Origin: Actinomyces timonensis DSM 23838
GTDB taxonomy: Bacteria > Actinomycetota > Actinomycetes > Actinomycetales > Actinomycetaceae
DNA length: 64,000 nucleotides
Assembly (NCBI RefSeq): GCF_000295095.1
Contig: NZ_JH806632.1
Span: forward strand, 1,009,925-1,073,924
Direction: 5' to 3'
The position numbers and the translations under genes are program-made. Below the pieces are notes generated by a model, which saw only the letters and a list, made by a program, of their open reading frames with translations, did no database searches and was not told the DNA's origin. Position 1 is the stretch's first letter. Each line of letters opens with the position of its first letter. Shown here one piece after another: positions 34,251 through 43,153 of the stretch.

Positions 34251-35416
34251 CAGGGCTCTTCTCTCTCAGCGGCCCGCGGGGATCGAGTGGTCAGGAGGTC
34301 GACGAGGGCGTCGAGGACAGCGGCGCATCCATCGTGCCAGACGGATTCGGTGATGATGTCGGCGGCCGCCTTGACGGATTCGGGGGCGGAGCCCATGGCG
34401 ACGCCCAGGCCGGCCCAGCGGAGCATCTCGATGTCATTGGTGCCGTCCCCCACGGCCACCACCTGGGAGGCGTCGGTGCCGAGGCGCTCGGCCAGGCCCG
34501 CGAGCGCCGTCGCCTTCGAGACGCCCTCGGGGGCGACGTCGAGCCAGGAGGTCCAGCCGATCGAGTACTCCTCGACGGTCGAGGAGCCCGTGGTGCGCAC
34601 GAGATCGCTGAACTCCTCCAGGCTCATCGCCGGGGCGCGCAGCACCACGCGGTTGACGGGCCGCGAGACGATCTCCTCGTGGCTGACGACACGCTGGTCC
34701 TCGATGAGCTCGCCTTCGGGGAAGAGGCGGGTGACGAGGAAGCCCTCATCGGGGACCTCGACGGCGAAGATCCCCTCCGGGATGGCCTCGCGCAGCGTGG
34801 CGATGACGTGGGTGGGGTCGAAGGTCACCGAGTCGACGACCTCGTGGCCGCGCTCCAGGGCGGGGTCCAGGCGCAGGGTGAGGGCGCCGTTGGCGCAGAC
34901 CATCCAGCCGTGGCGGACCCCGATGTGGTGGGCCACCGGCAGGGAGGCGAACACGCTGCGCCCCGTGGAGACGACGATCTGGGCGCCGGCCGCGTCCAAG
35001 CGGGACAGGGCGGCGTGGACGCGGTCGGAGACGCGCCCGTCGCGGTCGAGGATGGTGCCGTCGACGTCGAGGGCGACGATGAGGCCGGGCCCGAGCGAGG
35101 GGCGGAACGCTGCCGGGCCCGCCGAACCCGCAGGACCAGTCGGGCCTGCTGGCTCCGCGGCGTCGAGCATCGGGGCGATGGCCTCGGCTCGGTTGGCGAC
35201 GAGCAGGGCGTAGGCGTCGTCGTCCAGGGGGCGGGCCCCGGCGGGCCCCGGGTAGTGGGTGGCTCCCCCGAGGCTGAGGGCCGGGGCGGAGTCGGGGTCG
35301 AGGTCAGTCAGCGGCGCGCCCGAGGGGCGCACGTCATCGGCGGCCCCCCACTGCTCGCCCGGGCCGGGCGCCTCTGCCTCCCCCGCCTCGGGGCGGCGCG
35401 ACCGGTCCAGGCTCAT
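34250..35416 (-). CDS. HAD-superfamily (Cof-type) sugar phosphatase (388 aa)
   Basis: A cytoplasmic phosphatase of HAD class IIB. Motif I is ALDVDGTI (nucleophile DxD), motif II VSTGRS, motif III Lys in GVSKATAL and motif [12 protein letters not shown]. The Cof-type cap lies between about residues 180 and 310. The first 110 residues are Pro/Gly/Ala-rich, with no recognised domain, and relatives lack them; an internal start cannot be excluded. The ATG overlaps the serS stop by four bases, and its own stop overlaps the solute-binding lipoprotein start by one base. Dephosphorylation of a sugar phosphate linked to the lipoprotein's ligand is possible (inference). Confidence 0.87.
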   Translation of the reverse strand: MSLDRSRRPEAGEAEAPGPGEQWGAADDVRPSGAPLTDLDPDSAPALSLGGATHYPGPAGARPLDDDAYALLVANRAEAIAPMLDAAEPAGPTGPAGSAGPAAFRPSLGPGLIVALDVDGTILDRDGRVSDRVHAALSRLDAAGAQIVVSTGRSVFASLPVAHHIGVRHGWMVCANGALTLRLDPALERGHEVVDSVTFDPTHVIATLREAIPEGIFAVEVPDEGFLVTRLFPEGELIEDQRVVSHEEIVSRPVNRVVLRAPAMSLEEFSDLVRTTGSSTVEEYSIGWTSWLDVAPEGVSKATALAGLAERLGTDASQVVAVGDGTNDIEMLRWAGLGVAMGSAPESVKAAADIITESVWHDGCAAVLDALVDLLTTRSPRAAEREEP

Positions 35417-36690
35417 CGCTCGACGGGCTCGATGACCTCGAGGCCGCCCATGTAGGGGCGCAGGCCCTCGGGGACGACGACGGCGCCGTCGGCGCGCTGC
35501 TGGTTCTCCAGGATCGCCACCATCCAGCGGGTGGTGGCCAGCGTGCCGTTGAGCGTCGCCACCGGCGCGGTGCCCCCCTCGCGGCGCTCGCGGATGCCCA
35601 GGCGGCGGGCCTGGAAAGTGGTGCAGTTGGAGGTGGAGGTGACTTCCATCCAGCGCTCCTGGGTGGGCAGCCAGGCCTCGCAGTCGAACTTGCGGGCGGC
35701 CGAGGTGCCCAGGTCCCCGGCGGCGGTGTCGATGACCCGGTAGGGCAGGCCGACCAGCGCCAGCATCTCCTCCTCCATGGCGAGGAGGCGGGCGTGCTCG
35801 GCCTCGGCGTCCTCGGGGCGGCAGTAGGAGAACATCTCCGCTTTGTTGAACTGGTGGACGCGGATGATCCCGCGGGTGTCCTTGCCGGCGGCGCCGGCCT
35901 CGCGGCGGTAGCAGGTGGACCAGCCGAGGTAGCGCTTGGGGCCGGCGGCGAGGTCGAGGATCTCGTCGGTGTGGTAGCCGGCCAGGGCCACCTCGGAGGT
36001 GCCGGTGAGGTAGAGGTCGTCAGCCGGGAGGTAGTAGATCTCGTCGCTGTGGGCGCCGAGGAACCCGGTGCCGCCCATGACGGCGGGGGACACGAGGGTC
36101 GGCGTCGTCATGGGGGTGAAGCCGTGACGGGTGGCCAGGTCCAGGGCGGCGGTCATGAGCGCGAGCTCCAGGCGCATGCCGGCGCCCTTGAGGTAGTAGA
36201 AGCGGGCGCCGGAGACCTTCGCGCCGCGGCGCGTGTCGATGATGTCCAGGCCCTCGCCCAGGGCCAGGTGGTCGGCGGGGGTGAGGCCCTCGGCGCCGAA
36301 GTCGCGCGGCTCGCCGCCCTCATGGCGCAGGACGACGTAGTCCTCCTCGCCCCCGGTGGGGGCGCCGGCGATGAGGTTGGGGAACTGGCGGGCGAGATCG
36401 TCGAGCTCGGTGGCGGCGTCGTTCGCGGCGGCCTCGGCGGCCTTGACGCGCTCGGCGAGCTCCTTGGCGCTGGCCAGGGCGGCGTCGCGCTCGGCGCCCG
36501 GGGAGGCCTTGCCGATCGACTTGGACACGCTCTTCTGCTCGGCCCGCAGGGCCTCGAAGGCGCCCAGGAGGGAGCGGCGGGACTCGTCGGCGGCGATGAT
36601 GCGGTCGACGAGGTCGACGTCGCCGCCGCGGGCGCGCTGGCTGGCGCGGTACGGCTCGGGGTTCTCACGGAGCTCGCGCAGATCGATCAT
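35413..36690 (-). CDS. serS: Seryl-tRNA synthetase (425 aa)
   Basis: Charges tRNA-Ser with serine. The start at [18 protein letters not shown] (ATG 36690) is the standard family N-terminus. A long coiled-coil arm covers about residues 30-105 for tRNA binding. Class II motifs are visible: motif 2 [24 protein letters not shown] and motif 3 ending [19 protein letters not shown]. The Ser-binding [10 protein letters not shown] and the zinc-free catalytic layout of bacterial SerRS are present. It heads a chain of overlapping genes with a HAD phosphatase and a lipoprotein. Two tRNA-Ser genes lie a few kilobases away. Confidence 0.97.
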   Translation of the reverse strand: MIDLRELRENPEPYRASQRARGGDVDLVDRIIAADESRRSLLGAFEALRAEQKSVSKSIGKASPGAERDAALASAKELAERVKAAEAAANDAATELDDLARQFPNLIAGAPTGGEEDYVVLRHEGGEPRDFGAEGLTPADHLALGEGLDIIDTRRGAKVSGARFYYLKGAGMRLELALMTAALDLATRHGFTPMTTPTLVSPAVMGGTGFLGAHSDEIYYLPADDLYLTGTSEVALAGYHTDEILDLAAGPKRYLGWSTCYRREAGAAGKDTRGIIRVHQFNKAEMFSYCRPEDAEAEHARLLAMEEEMLALVGLPYRVIDTAAGDLGTSAARKFDCEAWLPTQERWMEVTSTSNCTTFQARRLGIRERREGGTAPVATLNGTLATTRWMVAILENQQRADGAVVVPEGLRPYMGGLEVIEPVER

Positions 36691-37015
36691 GGGGCCGAGT
36701 GTAGCCAGCGGCCGGGCCGGGGCGCGCCGTCGATCCCGCGCGCGGCGGGGGGTGCCGGCAGCGGTTCCCGTCACCCGCTGAATGTCCGCTGAATGAGCGG
36801 ACACTCCGAGTCTCCTTAAAATACTTCTGCATTCATTGGATAAGCGCCTATAGTGAGATCAATAGCGGCTCCACCTGCGAGCTCACCCGTCCGACGCGGC
36901 TTCCCTGGGCCGCCCAACCCCCTCGCGCGGCCCGTCCCTGCACGGACAAGCGTGTCCCGGATCCCTCCACACTCCCACCCCCGATACATGCCCCATCCTC
37001 ACCCCAGGAATCGCT
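36691..37015. promoter_or_regulatory. Divergent serS/oxyR promoter region
   Basis: This 325-base gap holds a perfect 7-bp hairpin TGTCCGC/GCGGACA (36783-36803), probably in the serS leader, and an AT-rich block 36815-36865. In the block TATAGT (36849-36854) is a good -10 for oxyR, with a weak -35 TTCTGC 18 bases upstream. The imperfect dyad GGATAAGCGCCTATAG overlaps the -10, and ATTG...CAAT arms flank it, as expected for LysR-type autoregulation. The rest shows nothing. Confidence 0.5.
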
Positions 37016-37957
37016 ATGCCCTCCTCCTCGCTGCCGTCCTTCTCGCAGCTGCGCGCCTTCGTCGCGCTGTGCGACCACCAGCACTTCGGTGAGGCCGCTG
37101 CCACCCTCGGCGTCTCCCAGCCCAGCCTCTCCCAGGCCATCACCGCCCTGGAGAAGCGGGTGGGCGGGGAGCTCGTCGAGCGCACCACGCGGCGCGTGCT
37201 CGTCACGCCCCTCGGTGAGACCCTGCTGTCCTACGCCCGCGAGGCGGTCCTCGCGGCGGAGGCCTTCTCCGACGCCGTCACGAACCAGGGCGCCGCTCTC
37301 ACGGGAGCGCTGAGGCTCGGGGTCATCCCGACCCTCGCCCCCTATATCGCCCCGGTCCTGCTCGACGGACTGCGCGAGAACCACCCCCAGCTCCAGCCCG
37401 AACTCCGCGAGATGGTCACCGGGGACATCCTCGACATGCTGGGCCAGGGGCGCCTCGACGCCGCCATCCTCGCCGTCGACTCCAGGCTCCCCCGCATCAC
37501 CGCGGCGCCGATGTTCGATGAGCCGCTCGTCATCCTCACCCCCGCCGGCCACCCCTGGGCGGGCCGCGAGGACGTCTCCCCCGACGAGCTCGACGACGAG
37601 AACCTCCTGCTCCTCGACGAGGGCAACTGCCTGCGCGACCAGACCCTCGCCCTGTGCCAGCGCTACGGCAACCGGCCGCCGGTGGCCGTGGCCACCACGC
37701 TGTCCACGGTCATGCGGATGGTGGCGCACGGGGTGGGCGTCACCGTCATCCCCGAGGGCGCGCTGGGCATGCTCGGCAGCGCGGACACCCACGGCGTGGC
37801 CCGCTTCGCCGACCCGGCGCCGGTGCGCCATATCGCCCTGGTCCACCGCGCCTCCTCCTCGCGCACCGAGGACTTCGCCCAGCTCGCCGAGATCGGCACG
37901 GCGCTCATCCGCGACACCGGGCTGCCCATCCGCGAGTTCACCTCGCCCACCGCCTGA
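37016..37957 (+). CDS. oxyR: OxyR-type LysR hydrogen-peroxide regulator (313 aa)
   Basis: A LysR-type regulator. The winged helix spans residues 6-66 (AFVALCDHQHFGEAAATLGVS and QPSLSQAITALEKRVG). The effector domain contains LLLDEGNCLRDQTLALC, with Cys205 and Cys214 nine residues apart as in E. coli OxyR Cys199/Cys208, and the same LRDQ between them, so it is redox-sensing OxyR. It should induce catalase or peroxiredoxin genes on peroxide stress; none of those is in this window. The start ATG follows CAGGAA. The upstream AT-rich dyad fits autoregulation. A lipid/diacylglycerol kinase gene follows after 14 bases. Confidence 0.92.
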   Translation: MPSSSLPSFSQLRAFVALCDHQHFGEAAATLGVSQPSLSQAITALEKRVGGELVERTTRRVLVTPLGETLLSYAREAVLAAEAFSDAVTNQGAALTGALRLGVIPTLAPYIAPVLLDGLRENHPQLQPELREMVTGDILDMLGQGRLDAAILAVDSRLPRITAAPMFDEPLVILTPAGHPWAGREDVSPDELDDENLLLLDEGNCLRDQTLALCQRYGNRPPVAVATTLSTVMRMVAHGVGVTVIPEGALGMLGSADTHGVARFADPAPVRHIALVHRASSSRTEDFAQLAEIGTALIRDTGLPIREFTSPTA

Positions 37958-37971
37958 GCCCTCGCCGCCAT

Positions 37972-38940
37972 ATGGGCGCCCTGGCCTGCGTCGTCGTCAA
38001 CCCCTCCAAGCGGGGGGCGACGCCGCGCCTGCGCGCCGCCCTCGCCGCCGAGCTGCGCGCCGCGGGGTGGGAGCGCGTCGACTGGGCGGCCACCACCCGC
38101 CAGCAGCACGGGGCGCTCCAAGCCACGAGGGCGGTGGAGGCCGGCGCCGGGCTCGTCGTCGCCGCTGGCGGGGACGGGACCGTGCGGGCCGTGGCCGACG
38201 GCGTGGCCCGGGCCCGCGGCGCTGGCGGCACCGCTGAGCTCGGCATCGTCCCGCTCGGCACGGCGAACCTCGCGGCCCGGGGGCTGGGACTCCCGCTGCG
38301 CCGATGGCCGGCGCTGCGCCTGGCGGCGGGCACAGCGGGGCACCGGGCCGCCCCGATCGACCTGCTGGAGGTGAGCACGGACGCGCTGGAGGCCGCCGGA
38401 TCACCCTCGGAGCCCTGCCTCGTGGTGGCCGGGATCGGATTCGACGCCCGGCTCGTGGCCGCCACCCGCGCCGGCCTCAAGCGCCATGCGGGCTGGGGCG
38501 CCTACGCGATCGCGGCCGCCCGGACCCTGGGAGCGCCGCGCCTGCCGATGGCCATCGGCCTCGACGGCGGGGCGAGCGAGGAGGTGACCGCCCGCTGCCT
38601 GCTCATCGCCAACTCGGGCCGACTGCCCGCCGGGATCCGCCTCCTGCCGGCCGCCCGCATGGACGACGGCGCGCTCGACGTCGCCGCCATCGATGTCAGG
38701 CACGGCCTGGCGGGTTGGGCCTCACTCGCCCGCCAGGTGCTGCCGCCCTCGCCGGCCCGCTACTCGGCGCCCGGGCGGGGGCTGGCGGATGCGCGCCTGA
38801 GCCGCGGGCGCGAGGCGGTGGTGAGCCTGGACGAACCCGCCCCGCTGGAGATCGACGGCGAGATCCTCGCCCCCGCCAGGCGGGTGCGCGTGCGCGTGGA
38901 GCCCGGCGCCGTCATCGTCCGTGTGCCGCGGAAGGGATGA
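37972..38940 (+). CDS. Diacylglycerol kinase-family lipid kinase (322 aa)
   Basis: A DAGK_cat/sphingosine-kinase-like ATP-dependent lipid kinase. CVVVNPSKRG opens the catalytic domain, AAGGDGTVRAVADG is the GGDGT nucleotide motif, and LGIVPLGTANLAARGLGLP is the conserved second block. The C-terminal beta-sandwich includes VVAGIGFDARLV, MDDGALDVAAID and PLEIDGEI. ATG 37972 is close to the oxyR stop and has only a weak ribosome site, so it is probably cotranscribed with oxyR. A role in phospholipid recycling or undecaprenol/diacylglycerol phosphorylation is usual for the family; the substrate is not readable. Confidence 0.88.
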   Translation: MGALACVVVNPSKRGATPRLRAALAAELRAAGWERVDWAATTRQQHGALQATRAVEAGAGLVVAAGGDGTVRAVADGVARARGAGGTAELGIVPLGTANLAARGLGLPLRRWPALRLAAGTAGHRAAPIDLLEVSTDALEAAGSPSEPCLVVAGIGFDARLVAATRAGLKRHAGWGAYAIAAARTLGAPRLPMAIGLDGGASEEVTARCLLIANSGRLPAGIRLLPAARMDDGALDVAAIDVRHGLAGWASLARQVLPPSPARYSAPGRGLADARLSRGREAVVSLDEPAPLEIDGEILAPARRVRVRVEPGAVIVRVPRKG

Positions 38941-38941
38941 G

Positions 38942-38963
38942 CCAGGGGTGACCCAGGGGTGAC
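38942..38963. repeat. 11-bp tandem repeat between convergent genes
   Basis: CCAGGGGTGAC occurs twice head-to-tail (38942-38952, 38953-38963), filling almost the whole gap between the stop codons of the lipid kinase gene and pheA. Confidence 0.6.
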
Positions 38964-39899
38964 TCAGAGCGTTCGGCCGGCGAGGACGTCGGCCACCCAG
39001 GCGCGCGCCACCGTGAAGTCCTTGTCGCTCGTGCCCGCGCTGACCACCACGGGGCGGCCGTCGAGCCGGGGGTAGGAGCCGAGGAAGCGGACCATGGGGC
39101 AGGTGCGGTGCAGTCCGATGAAGGCCGCCTGGACGCGCTCCTCACGGATGTGCCCCTCGACGTCGATGCTGAAGCGGTAGCGGCCCAGGGAATCGCCCAC
39201 GGGACGGGACTCGATGCGCGAGAGGTTGACGCCGCGGGCGCTGAACTGCTCGAGCATGTCGAGCAGGGCGCCGGCGCGGTCGTGCGGGAGCTGGACCATG
39301 AGGGTCGTCTTGTCCGCGCCGGTGGGCTCAGCGACCCGCCCCGGCCGGGAGATGACGACGAAGCGGGTGACGGCGTCGGGATTGTCCGCCACGCCGCCGG
39401 CGATGACGGTCAGGCCGTACTGCTGGGCGGCCAGCGGGTTGCACAGGACCGCCTGGAAGCCGGTCTCGCCGCCCTCGGCGAGCGCCTTGGCGGGGGCGGA
39501 GGTGGAGGTGCCCGCCACGTAGACGGCGTCGGGGAGGTTGGCGTGGGCCCAGCCGCGGCACTGCGCCCAGGCATGGGGGTGGGTGGAGATGGCCCGGACG
39601 TCCTCCAGGCGGGCGCCGGCGCGCCCGGCGAGCACGAAGGTGATGGGGATGGCCACCTCGGCGGTGATGACCAGAGGGGAGGAGGCGATGAGGTTGTCGA
39701 TGGTGGCGTTGACGCCGCCCTCCACGGAGTTCTCGATGGGGACGACGGCGGAGGCGGCCTCGCGCTCGCGCACCCGGTCCAGGGCGGTGGGCACGTCGGG
39801 GCAGGGCTCGACGTCGATGCCCGCGGGCGCGACGGCGCGCAGGGCCATCTCGCTGAAGGTGCCGGCGGGACCGAGGAAGGACCAGACAGGAGCGCTCAT
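38964..39899 (-). CDS. pheA: Prephenate dehydratase (311 aa)
   Basis: Converts prephenate to phenylpyruvate in phenylalanine synthesis. The catalytic domain starts FLGPAGTFSEMAL and contains VVPIENSVEGGV, STHPHAWAQCRGW and the catalytic TRF motif in NPDAVTRFVVI. A C-terminal ACT domain (about 200-280, GALLDMLEQFSARGVNLSRIESRP) gives phenylalanine feedback control. It is monofunctional, without a chorismate mutase part, as usual in actinobacteria. It converges on the lipid kinase gene. Confidence 0.95.
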   Translation of the reverse strand: MSAPVWSFLGPAGTFSEMALRAVAPAGIDVEPCPDVPTALDRVREREAASAVVPIENSVEGGVNATIDNLIASSPLVITAEVAIPITFVLAGRAGARLEDVRAISTHPHAWAQCRGWAHANLPDAVYVAGTSTSAPAKALAEGGETGFQAVLCNPLAAQQYGLTVIAGGVADNPDAVTRFVVISRPGRVAEPTGADKTTLMVQLPHDRAGALLDMLEQFSARGVNLSRIESRPVGDSLGRYRFSIDVEGHIREERVQAAFIGLHRTCPMVRFLGSYPRLDGRPVVVSAGTSDKDFTVARAWVADVLAGRTL

Positions 39900-40087
39900 G
39901 GCCCCGAGGGTATCCGCGCCCGCCGCGGCGCGTCGCCCCCGTCCACAAGGCCCGCCGCGGCGCCCCGTCGCCGCCCGGGGGAAGGGGCGGGGCGCGCCTC
40001 CGCCCCCAGAATGCGGACCCGGCGCACGTCAGGGACGGAGCCGTGGGAGGATGAGACCTGCCTCACCCTCGATCCCGAAGGCGCATC

Positions 40088-42970
40088 ATGAGTGACGAAT
40101 CCACGGTTCCAGACGATCAGCCCGCCTCCGGCGGCAGCTCCGGTGACAGCGCTGAAGAGGCGCGGACCCAGGACTCCGCGGCCGTGCCTCAGCCCGCCGC
40201 GGAGGAGCAGCCGCTGCAGGAGCAGGCGGCGCCGGATCTGGGCGCGCAGGGCGCGGTCCAGCAGGGCGCGGGCGAGCAGAATCCGCCCCAGCCCTACCCG
40301 GCCCCGCCCCCTCCCGGCTACCCCGGCGCCGTCTACGCGCCCCAGCAGTTCCCGGCCCAGGGGCTTCCCACCCAGCCCGCCGTTCAGGGGCCGCCGAGCG
40401 TCGTGTCCCAGGCGCTGTCACCGCTGGGCCGCGCGCCCGCGCAGATCTCCTTCCTGCTGACCCTCGCGGCGGTGCTCGGCACGGCGCTCGTCTCCGCGAT
40501 CCTCATCCTCGTGGCCATCACGGCCGCAGTCGACAACGCGCCGTCGGGCATCTCCCTGCTCCTGGTCGCCATGGGCTACAGCCTGGGCGGCCACCTGACG
40601 GGAGGGATCGACGGGGGCTCCGATGGATCGCTCTCCGTCGGCGCGTCCATGCTCCCCCTCGGCACGCTGGGCGCGATGGCGACGATCGTCTACCTCCTCG
40701 CTCGCCGCCGCGCGCCGCGCGACGAGTCTTGGGCGCCCGTCGGCGCGGTCGCCCTGCGCGCGGCCCTGGAGGCCCTCGTGGTGGCCATTGTCGGCTGCCT
40801 CCTCACCGGCATCGTCTCCCTGTCCGGCGAGGGAATCAGTCGCAACCTCAAGAACGGCAGCATTCACGCCTCGCCGGTGTGGATCTTCCTCATCGTCTGG
40901 CTCATCGTCTTCGGCGCGCTGACGGCCGCCCGCGCGGGCAGCGCCCTGCTGGCCCGGGCCCCCGGCGCCGTCCAGCAGGTGATCCGGGAGGTGGGGGCGC
41001 TCGCCTGGGCGGTCGGCGTCGTCCTCGGGCCGATCGTCGTCGTGGGGTTCATTGTGCGCACCGTCCTGAACGATGCCGCCCCCGCGATCCTTGCGCTCCC
41101 CGTCTATCTCGGCAATCTGCTCGTCTACGCGCTCAGCCTGGGCACGCTCGGGGCCGCCTCGACGTCCGCGAGCAGCCGCAGCAGCAACGACCTCCTCGAC
41201 GGCTTCCCCTTCATCACCGGGTCGAAGACGGGCATGGTCTGGGATCTGCTGGGCGGGTGGTCAGCCCTGCTGCTCCTGGCGGTCCTGCTGCTCCTGGCGG
41301 TGGCAGCGGCGCGTATCGGCGCGCGCCGCCAGCGCCTGGCCGCCCCCTCCTTCGAGCGCGTCTGGCAGCTGCCGGTCGTCGGCCTCGTCCTCGCCGTCGT
41401 GACGCTCCACCTGCTTGTGCCCCTGAGGTTCCATGCAAGCCTGTCAGTCAGCCGCGCGGGCTCCAGCAGCGAGGGCGCCTCCCTCGGCCCGTCCTGGTGG
41501 TCGTCCCTCACGCTCGTGCTCATCCTGCTGGTGATCTCCGTGCTCGCCGAGTACGTCCCGGGCCTGCTCTACTCCAATGCGGGCTCGCTGCTGCGGCGCG
41601 TCGGCGGGGGCGCCGCCGTCGACCGCTGGGTCGCGGGCCTGCCCACCACCGGGGCGTTCCAGGCGGCGCCCGGCCAGTTCGCGGAGGTGCCCGGCCAGTT
41701 CGCGGCCGCGCCCGCGGTCTCGGCCGATGCGTCGGCCGATGCTGCCGCCGCATCCACTCCCCCGCCGCCTGGGATGTCCACGGTCACTCCCGGCACGGGG
41801 ACGTTCCCGCTGGGCGCGCCCAGCACCGCGGCCTACCCGCTCGGCGCCGGCGGCACGGGATCGTTCCCCGCGGGCGCGACTGCCGCCCCGGGCGGTGCAG
41901 TACCCGGCGCGGCGCCCGCTTTGGCGGCCCCGGCTCCCATGAGCCCCCAGGCGCGCCGTCGTTTCAAGCTCGTGACGGGCGCCGTCGTCGCCTGCCTCGC
42001 GCTCCTCATGGGGGTCTTCGTCGCCGTCGAGCTGCTCAACAACCAGCGCACACCGGAGAAGGCAGTCGAGAAGTACCTCGATCTCGTGGCCGAGGGGAAG
42101 GCCTCCGAGGCGACGGCCATGGTGGACCCGGGGGTGTCGAACGATCAGCGCGCCCTCCTGACCGACTCGGCCATGTCAGCGGCGACGTCGCGGATCACGG
42201 TGGTCGACGTCGAGGAGAAGGACAAGAGCGGCGACGAGAGGCAGGTCAAGGCCACGCTGTCCCTTGACGGCGAGCAGTTCACCGAGACCTTCCTCGTGTC
42301 CGCCGAGGACAAGTCCTTCGGCCTGCTCAACAACTGGAAGGTCGAGACCTCGCTTGCCATGCCCGTCCAGTTGTCCTCCGAGTCCCTGGGCGCCCTCAGC
42401 GTGGGCGGCACGGAGGTCACCCTGGAGAACCCGAGCAAGGGCTCGAAGGCGATGGCGTCCTCGGACAGCACCGGCGGTACTGCCACCCAGTACATGTACC
42501 CCGGCATCTACCCCATCGCCACCGCATCGGCGAACTCCACCTACGTCACCACCGACAAGTCCTCAGCCACGATCTCACCCAAGGACGGCGGCGCCTCGGG
42601 TGCCATGATCTCCGTGGAGGGCGAGGCGACCGAGGACCTCAAGCAGTTCGTCCTGACCAAGGTCAACGAGAAGGCAACGAGCTGTGTGACACCGCCGACC
42701 AATACCGACAGTTTCTGCCCCTACGAGCTGCAGGCCACGGACCTGGCGTCGCTCTCGGTGACGACTCCGGCGAGCACGGTGACGATGGACGACGCCTCGA
42801 CGTTCAAGAGCGGGACGATCGTCTTCAGCTACCGGAAGGACCCCTCGACATGGGACAAGAACCCGAAGGACCAGACGGTCAAGTACACCTTCTCCGGGAA
42901 GGTCGAGCTGCCGGCCAGTGGTGATCCGGACGTGTCCGTCACCCTGGCGGTCCACGCCTACGACTTCTGA
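40088..42970 (+). CDS. Large polytopic membrane protein with an extracytoplasmic C-terminal region (960 aa)
   Basis: Not recognised by name. The first 110 residues are Pro/Gln/Ala-rich and cytoplasmic (YPAPPPPGYPGAVYAP). About ten transmembrane helices follow between 115 and 495 (for example ISFLLTLAAVLGTALVSAIL and VWIFLIVWLIVFGALTAA). A second low-complexity linker (about 525-625) leads to another helix (VVACLALLMGVFVAVELL). Outside it lie two beta-rich modules (about 650-750 and 760-960). The first begins TPEKAVEKYLDLVAEGKASEA, which resembles DUF4878/NTF2-like lipoprotein modules; TcaA-type proteins also have such domains. Two Cys (SCVTPP, SFCPY) could form a disulfide. ATG 40088 follows GAAGG. 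A role in envelope maintenance or signalling is a guess. Confidence 0.75.
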   Translation: MSDESTVPDDQPASGGSSGDSAEEARTQDSAAVPQPAAEEQPLQEQAAPDLGAQGAVQQGAGEQNPPQPYPAPPPPGYPGAVYAPQQFPAQGLPTQPAVQGPPSVVSQALSPLGRAPAQISFLLTLAAVLGTALVSAILILVAITAAVDNAPSGISLLLVAMGYSLGGHLTGGIDGGSDGSLSVGASMLPLGTLGAMATIVYLLARRRAPRDESWAPVGAVALRAALEALVVAIVGCLLTGIVSLSGEGISRNLKNGSIHASPVWIFLIVWLIVFGALTAARAGSALLARAPGAVQQVIREVGALAWAVGVVLGPIVVVGFIVRTVLNDAAPAILALPVYLGNLLVYALSLGTLGAASTSASSRSSNDLLDGFPFITGSKTGMVWDLLGGWSALLLLAVLLLLAVAAARIGARRQRLAAPSFERVWQLPVVGLVLAVVTLHLLVPLRFHASLSVSRAGSSSEGASLGPSWWSSLTLVLILLVISVLAEYVPGLLYSNAGSLLRRVGGGAAVDRWVAGLPTTGAFQAAPGQFAEVPGQFAAAPAVSADASADAAAASTPPPPGMSTVTPGTGTFPLGAPSTAAYPLGAGGTGSFPAGATAAPGGAVPGAAPALAAPAPMSPQARRRFKLVTGAVVACLALLMGVFVAVELLNNQRTPEKAVEKYLDLVAEGKASEATAMVDPGVSNDQRALLTDSAMSAATSRITVVDVEEKDKSGDERQVKATLSLDGEQFTETFLVSAEDKSFGLLNNWKVETSLAMPVQLSSESLGALSVGGTEVTLENPSKGSKAMASSDSTGGTATQYMYPGIYPIATASANSTYVTTDKSSATISPKDGGASGAMISVEGEATEDLKQFVLTKVNEKATSCVTPPTNTDSFCPYELQATDLASLSVTTPASTVTMDDASTFKSGTIVFSYRKDPSTWDKNPKDQTVKYTFSGKVELPASGDPDVSVTLAVHAYDF

Positions 42971-42981
42971 CCCCTCCCCCT

Positions 42982-43107
42982 CGCCGAGACCGGGCGAACA
43001 GCACCGCGAAACCGGGCGGATATCCACAGTCTCATCGAAGGACGCGCGTCGTCCGTCGAGCCTGTGGACAGTGAACCGGTCTCGCCGTGCTGATCGCCCG
43101 GTTTCGA
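42982..43107. repeat. Dispersed GAGACCGG palindrome, copy A2 (long form)
   Basis: Starting 12 bases after the membrane-protein stop, this element shares its first 38 bases exactly with the reverse complement of copy A1 (3394-3478), then TCCACAG and the terminal CTCGCCGTGCTG block. Its extra middle is itself palindromic: TCCACAG/CTGTGGA enclose GGACG/CGTCC. Confidence 0.8.
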
Positions 43108-43153
43108 TCATGAGTTCTACCGGTCTCGCGTGGGAGGACCGTAGGCTTCTCGG

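Noticed and set aside
36691-36850. T-box leader for serS
   Set aside because: Only one short hairpin is present and no T-box motif; T-boxes are rare for serS in actinobacteria.
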